Program-made: the position numbers and the translations under genes | Notes under the pieces: model-generated | Told to the model about the DNA's origin: nothing | The model's input: only the letters and a program-made list of their open reading frames with translations | The model's database searches: none | Part shown: in pieces, positions 60,001 through 64,000 of the stretch | Numbering within the stretch: the stretch's first letter is position 1 | How the letters are laid out: each line of letters opens with the position of its first letter | DNA from: Hydractinia symbiolongicarpus | Taxonomy: Eukaryota > Cnidaria > Hydrozoa > Anthoathecata > Hydractiniidae | Reading direction: 5' to 3' | DNA length: 64,000 bases | Assembly: GCF_029227915.1 (NCBI RefSeq) | Contig: NC_079878.1 | Coordinates: 14,570,001-14,634,000 of the forward strand

Positions 60001-63000
60001 AAAAATATTACAGACAAAAATTATCTCATACATGTTCATTAATTCCATGATTCTGATTATTTTTATAACAGATTTTTAAAGCGTATTGAAATTGATGCTG
60101 TTTGGAATAACTTTACAAACAAATCTCTAAAAGCATTGGTAAAGTTTAAGTGCATGACAATACTTTATTTGAGAAAAATTTTTTTATCCATTGTTGATTA
60201 TGATAATTGGCTTCCTGTCAACAAATGATGAAATCTAGACTAAGAATCCATAAAGAAGGGGTTCACATTGTTTGGATGAATACAAATACTCAAACTTGGG
60301 AAGAAATACTGTCAAGATTATTCTTTTTTTTAATTTTTTAGATTTTAGTTCTAATCTACATTTGGTAAGTTGAGACAGGGTCACGTTTTATCATTTTGCT
60401 GACTTGTTATGTTTTTCTTGGCCATTACATTTCCCCATCCATCTTTTTTATGCATGTGCATATCCCCTCTTGCCCACTGTAGCTTCATTTCTTACTTAGT
60501 TCACATTAATGCAGATTCTTTTTTTTTACTATATACTCTAGAAGGAACAAACATGTAATGCAGATATCCAATTGAACTATTGTATTTTCGTTATCATTAA
60601 TTTGTAAAAATTATCTAAACAAAGCAAATAAACCAACCTGCAAACACATTGCTTTCATATCTGGTTTTGGCGTGATTAAAAACCGATGGTACAAATCATT
60701 GAAAAAGTTCAACCTAGAATAAAAACACAACCTTAGTATACACAAATTCATTTAAATTTTTTTAATTTGAGAGCATTTATTTCATAATCCCTTTGCAAAT
60801 GTATAAAACTATCTGATAGTGAAAACTTACGGTTCGACTATAGGTGAATTCTTAGATTCATCCTCTTCCAATAATATTCTTAAATAATAATCGCCTAAAG
60901 TGATACAAAATACACAAACTTAGTAACAAATTTTTAAATTCATAGAAGACTTTCACTGTTACAAAACTGTTAATTAATCTGTTCTAAAATATAATGGTCA
61001 ACCTTGCAACAAGATTAAAATCCTCAATATACCTATTTTGATTTCATCTGACAAACACTGATATTGTACTTCAAACTCAGCATGATTCCACGATATCAAC
61101 CGATTTTGACTCAAATCCTGCAATAAGGAATCATAACAATAAAAATGTTTTGAATTACTTCACTATGAAATAAACAAAAATACGTCTCAAAAGATGTCAT
61201 TACTTTATCCATATTAAAAGCTCTCATTTCTGCTTCCAAAGAATCTCGTAATTCATCACGAGTCTAAACAAAGTTTTTCTGAATCAGCCTTTGCAGTTAA
61301 TGCAATCTCAAAAAACTATACTAATTGACTGAATTACTTACCTTTGAGTTCCATATTAACAATGGTGTTGAATGATCTGTTGAAAATCTGAATAAAAAAA
61401 TTGTTGATGACAAAGAAAAAACAATTTGAGATTGCTTTAGTTGCTAACTGTCATGCTGACAAACTCTCTGCATAAAAAAACACAACTTACTTATAGTAAA
61501 ACAACTCCCAATTATCTTCAATCTTTACCCTTTGTCTTCTCTTGCGTAGCACAACAGGTTTTTCTTGTTTTTCCTACATAATATAAGAACACCAGACTTC
61601 TAAAACTTGAATTTTGTGACTTTTTTTAATGCTTCAAACATACATTAAAGCACGTGTTTAAATCACATTATACATTACTTCAGAAAAGTACCTCTTTCTT
61701 TGCTTTGACTCCAACTTTGACTTCAACACGTGATTTCCAATGTGTAAGGAATTTCTCCAGTTGCATTAGTTGCATATTTCTCTTTCGTTTTGGATTATCA
61801 GCTTCTGCTGCTAATTTTAAGTTGTCCCTTACGTTTATACGATCAAGTTCAGCTTCTGGCACTTCTTCCTCAGACTCAAGATAATTCAACATACCTAAAG
61901 GCTACAATCATAATTTTATTACAAAATGTTCTGTCCACATGACACAAAAACACAAGTAGAGGTTAGCCATACCATGCATCGACGTAATAATGTTTTTGTG
62001 GTTGGATGACCAGCTACCCACAATGCAACCAAATGACGACTTAGTTGTCTAGAAATGATTTTATTTTTAAAAATCTTACATAACAAGAAAGAAAATAATC
62101 AAAATATTTTGTAAGGCAAAGTTTTATGGTAAATCACTTCACAAAATTTTATTTTTTGCAAAAAATTAAACAATTTTTATCACCTATTTGTCAAAAGTCG
62201 ATTATCCGTAGTCACAGAAGTAAACATAGCTGTATGTAAATGTTTCGGTAGAGCTCCTTCTGCTAATGCAAGGTCTTGCATTTTTGCTGATATTTCTTCA
62301 TCTCCTTCCTGAAAAAAAATCTCTGTTAAAGGGATATTTAACGAAATCGCATATAGTATCTGTAAAATATTTCTTACTTCAATCACTGCTTTCATCACCA
62401 TTCCAGCCCCTTTAACAATCGCAATTGATGGATGCTACAAAAACGTAGAAGCATTAAGTATCAGCACAAAATAATGGAACTTCAAATTTGCAATGATAAA
62501 TGTGTACCTTACAAACATTTCTAATAATTTTATCCTTGATGAAGTAAACAGTAGTGAGAAAAAACTTTAAAAATTGGGAACAACGTTTGTTACCGTAAAT
62601 AACCTGAACAAACATCTGCCAAGCCCTAAAAAATGATGCAAGTAAAAAAACAAAACAAAATAACAGTGGTTCTTCAGACTATCCTTAAACTATACATTTT
62701 CCATTTTTCAACCAATCTCTGCAATTTGTTGCCGACCACAAACATTTTTTCCAGAGTCTGGATTTCTTAACATTTTTGTATTTTGTCTATCCTTTTGCCC
62801 ACTCCTGACCCAACTTATTATTTTCTACAAAGTAATTGATAAGAATGGATAATAAAAATAGTATGTCCATCAGCGCACTTTAAGCACCTACCAAATTTGT
62901 TTCTATTACCAAATGACTTACGCTGAAATGTTTAAGTTAGTAAAAGTGGCGATGACGTTTACTGTTACATTCAACAATAAAATAGTTCTGTGTAACAATT

Positions 63001-63613
63001 GTAATGTGCATGCCCTGGTATTATAAAAAATAGATAAAACGGAACACCGTGAAGCAAGGCTCAAAAGAAAATCAGAAAAAACAGTAAAATGATATATTTT
63101 TAAATTTGACAAAGAGGTAAAAAAGTATTCTGCCAACCAACGACCCAGCAACAAAACTATCAGTTGGAAAACAGCAAATCAATAATTAAGAATTGTATAC
63201 TGCAGTTTTACCTGCTACCATTTCTAAAAGAGTATCAAACTGCTGACCATCTGTTGTTTCACTATAAATAAGCAAATTAAAGAATTTACCATTCTTTCGC
63301 AGAATTGTGTGAAATCTTTAAAAATGATGACAATAATGTTCATACCTGTATGGTGGACATAAAGCAAATGTAAGAAAATCTAACAATGCACTGATTACCA
63401 GTGCTCCAGAGCCATGTGTCTAAAGCAACATATTTAAATAAAATTTATTTTCCCATATTATACACTGCACAATCCTTTGAAAAGCAGACAACAAAATAGT
63501 CTCACCACATGAGTATTGAACAGTCCCAACAGATCTTCTAAAAATGTTTTTGAAAATAGTAGAGATGCTTTATTTAACTGTTCTTGACGGAGATTGTAGT
63601 TTTCATGCATTGG
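45095..63613 (-). CDS. DNAJC13: DNAJC13 / RME-8 endosomal J-protein, 3' 49 exons (5' end outside window)
   Basis: RME-8 is a large endosomal J-protein that recruits Hsc70 and acts with the retromer/sorting nexins and WASH to clear clathrin and keep recycling tubules working. Forty-nine exons, all GT-AG and in phase, give 5250 nt: 1749 residues plus TGA. The J-domain piece has [19 protein letters not shown] with HPD near partial residue 838. Four IWN-type repeats flank it: LIWNSK (about 283), AIWSSE (about 710), LIWDN (about 1150) and LIWND (about 1437). A GYF-like patch CWAQGMDGW lies near 517. The C-terminus has AGYLTGP and AGYLTQGP. Counting from the J domain in the roughly 2240-residue human protein, about 500 residues, including the lipid-binding PH-like part, lie past the right edge. 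No break in the frame was found. Exon coordinates are given in the two exon-map entries. Confidence 0.96.
45615..45767. repeat. 19-bp minisatellite next to a DNAJC13 splice donor
   Basis: Eight copies of ACGCGTCACAGATCGAAAC with a few variants. In transcript direction the array starts about 11 nt after the donor of exon 45779-45919. Each unit carries two CpGs in ACGCGT plus one in ATCGAA, unusual in this AT-rich DNA. Confidence 0.9.
46005..46161. mobile_element. 157-bp palindromic MITE with TAA target duplication
   Basis: The ends AGGCTCGTTTCCAT and, reversed, AGCCTCGTTTCCAT are flanked by TAA on both sides (46002-46004 and 46162-46164), as in Harbinger-type MITEs. Internal GCGCAAAAAAGCTC pairs with GAGCTTTTTGCGC. 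It lies in the intron between exons 45779-45919 and 46385-46525 of DNAJC13. Confidence 0.75.
51240..51420. repeat. (AAC)n/(AAT)n-type microsatellite
   Basis: Imperfect AACAACAATAAC repeats fill most of the intron between DNAJC13 exons 51098-51208 and 51425-51528, ending within a few bases of the latter's donor. Confidence 0.85.
53400..53665. repeat. Two short tandem repeats in a DNAJC13 intron
   Basis: TATCTAGCTGTTAGTGGTCT is repeated two to three times near 53425-53480, and GTAGGATGTGTTTATAGCCT three times near 53605-53665. Both lie in the 1.2-kb intron between 52763 and 54003, which also carries the dispersed repeat at about 52855-52915. Confidence 0.8.
55940..56717. repeat. 37-bp minisatellite, 21 copies
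   Basis: The unit begins TTATCATGTGTGTTTGTAAA and ends ATGTTTAATGAGCA; about 21 nearly identical copies fill the intron between DNAJC13 exons 55803-55922 and 56804-56958. Two recurring variants are TTATAATG for TTATCATG and AATGGTTAA for AATGTTTAA. Not CRISPR: units abut without spacers. Confidence 0.95.
56936..57065. repeat. 65-bp tandem duplication across a DNAJC13 exon border
   Basis: Copy 1 (56936-57000) contains the first 23 bases of exon 56804-56958 plus its acceptor; copy 2 (57001-57065) repeats it in the intron with two or so differences. It therefore creates a decoy acceptor 65 bp upstream of the real one. Confidence 0.85.
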
Positions 63614-64000
63614 CTGAAAGTAAATAGATCCACTTCACATATATAAATAGCTCTTGTTAGTGTTTTTAATCAAATAGAATTATAAACACTAATTTGGGGG
63701 ACACTAGATAACTATAGTCAAATTTTACCAGCCAGTTTATTTTTAGCAGTATTTGATTATTTGTATTGAATGAATAATAGCAAGGTGCTAGCCTTTATTT
63801 TGTCAGTTCATTTTTGAAAGCTGATGTATTCATTTCTCTCATCAAATTCAGTCAAAGATTTATATGCATTCCTATTTTTTATTTGTTCAAGTATGCAAAA
63901 ACGAAATGATTTAAATTTAATGATGGTTAAAGAAATTAGTTGTTTTAGAAATCTGCAACTATTAAATTCCCAATTAGGATTGCAACATTTCTAGCTAACA

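Larger units (their letters stand above)
54966..63613 (-). other. DNAJC13: DNAJC13 exon map, 5' half (exons 1-25 of those seen)
   Basis: In transcript order: 63506-63613, 63346-63419, 63212-63261, 62594-62625, 62378-62434, 62184-62308, 61973-62048, 61692-61901, 61491-61573, 61342-61387, 61204-61263, 61033-61117, 60831-60894, 60638-60713, 59719-59967, 59273-59380, 58864-59066, 58335-58419, 58113-58178, 57838-57926, 57691-57736, 57535-57616, 56804-56958, 55803-55922, 54966-55078. Each border was chosen so that the phase continues and family similarity is kept. The 32-bp exon 62594-62625 is the smallest; a longer open frame there (to 62508) was rejected because its phase fails. Confidence 0.85.

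Noticed and set aside
62508-62593. Extension of the 32-bp DNAJC13 exon into a 118-bp open frame
   Set aside because: The longer frame breaks the phase with the preceding exon, while the short exon gives the conserved GRCLFRLF stretch and correct phases.

Overview
The window is eukaryotic nuclear DNA, visibly AT-rich, with spliceosomal (GT-AG) introns, many of them short. The gene set (a CatSper-type sperm calcium channel, CIAO3, a Rab GTPase, a class II CPD photolyase, a thiopurine-methyltransferase-like enzyme and DNAJC13/RME-8) points to an animal. The CPD photolyase and the transposon families look like those of an early-branching, probably cnidarian, genome. That placement is inference; no marker here proves it.

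Left part (about 1-13.8 kb): three unrelated minus-strand genes. They are a CatSper3-like channel (exons found 2890-5351, both ends incomplete), CIAO3 (7239-10134, four exons, complete, 469 aa) and a Rab-family GTPase (10513-13734, three exons, complete, 213 aa) with Glu where the catalytic Gln should be.

Middle part (about 14.1-33.5 kb): a transposon graveyard with no intact host gene. It holds a broken Gypsy-like LTR retroelement, a 5'-truncated RTE-like LINE inside it, a 2.1-kb element with terminal inverted repeats, Penelope-like and CR1-like fragments, two paralogous copies of an unrecognised cysteine-containing gene, a decayed cysteine-rich multi-copy gene, and a Harbinger-type deletion derivative.

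Right part (about 36-64 kb): a single-exon class II CPD photolyase (36087-37427, plus), an eight-exon TPMT-like methyltransferase (39674-43564, minus), and the 3' 49 exons of DNAJC13/RME-8 (45095-63613, minus). The last encode 1749 residues including the J domain and four IWN repeats; roughly 500 N-terminal residues lie beyond the right edge. The introns carry minisatellites, MITEs and small tandem duplications.

The genes do not form a pathway. Exon borders were set by hand from GT-AG sites, continuous reading phase and recalled family similarity; no alignment was run.
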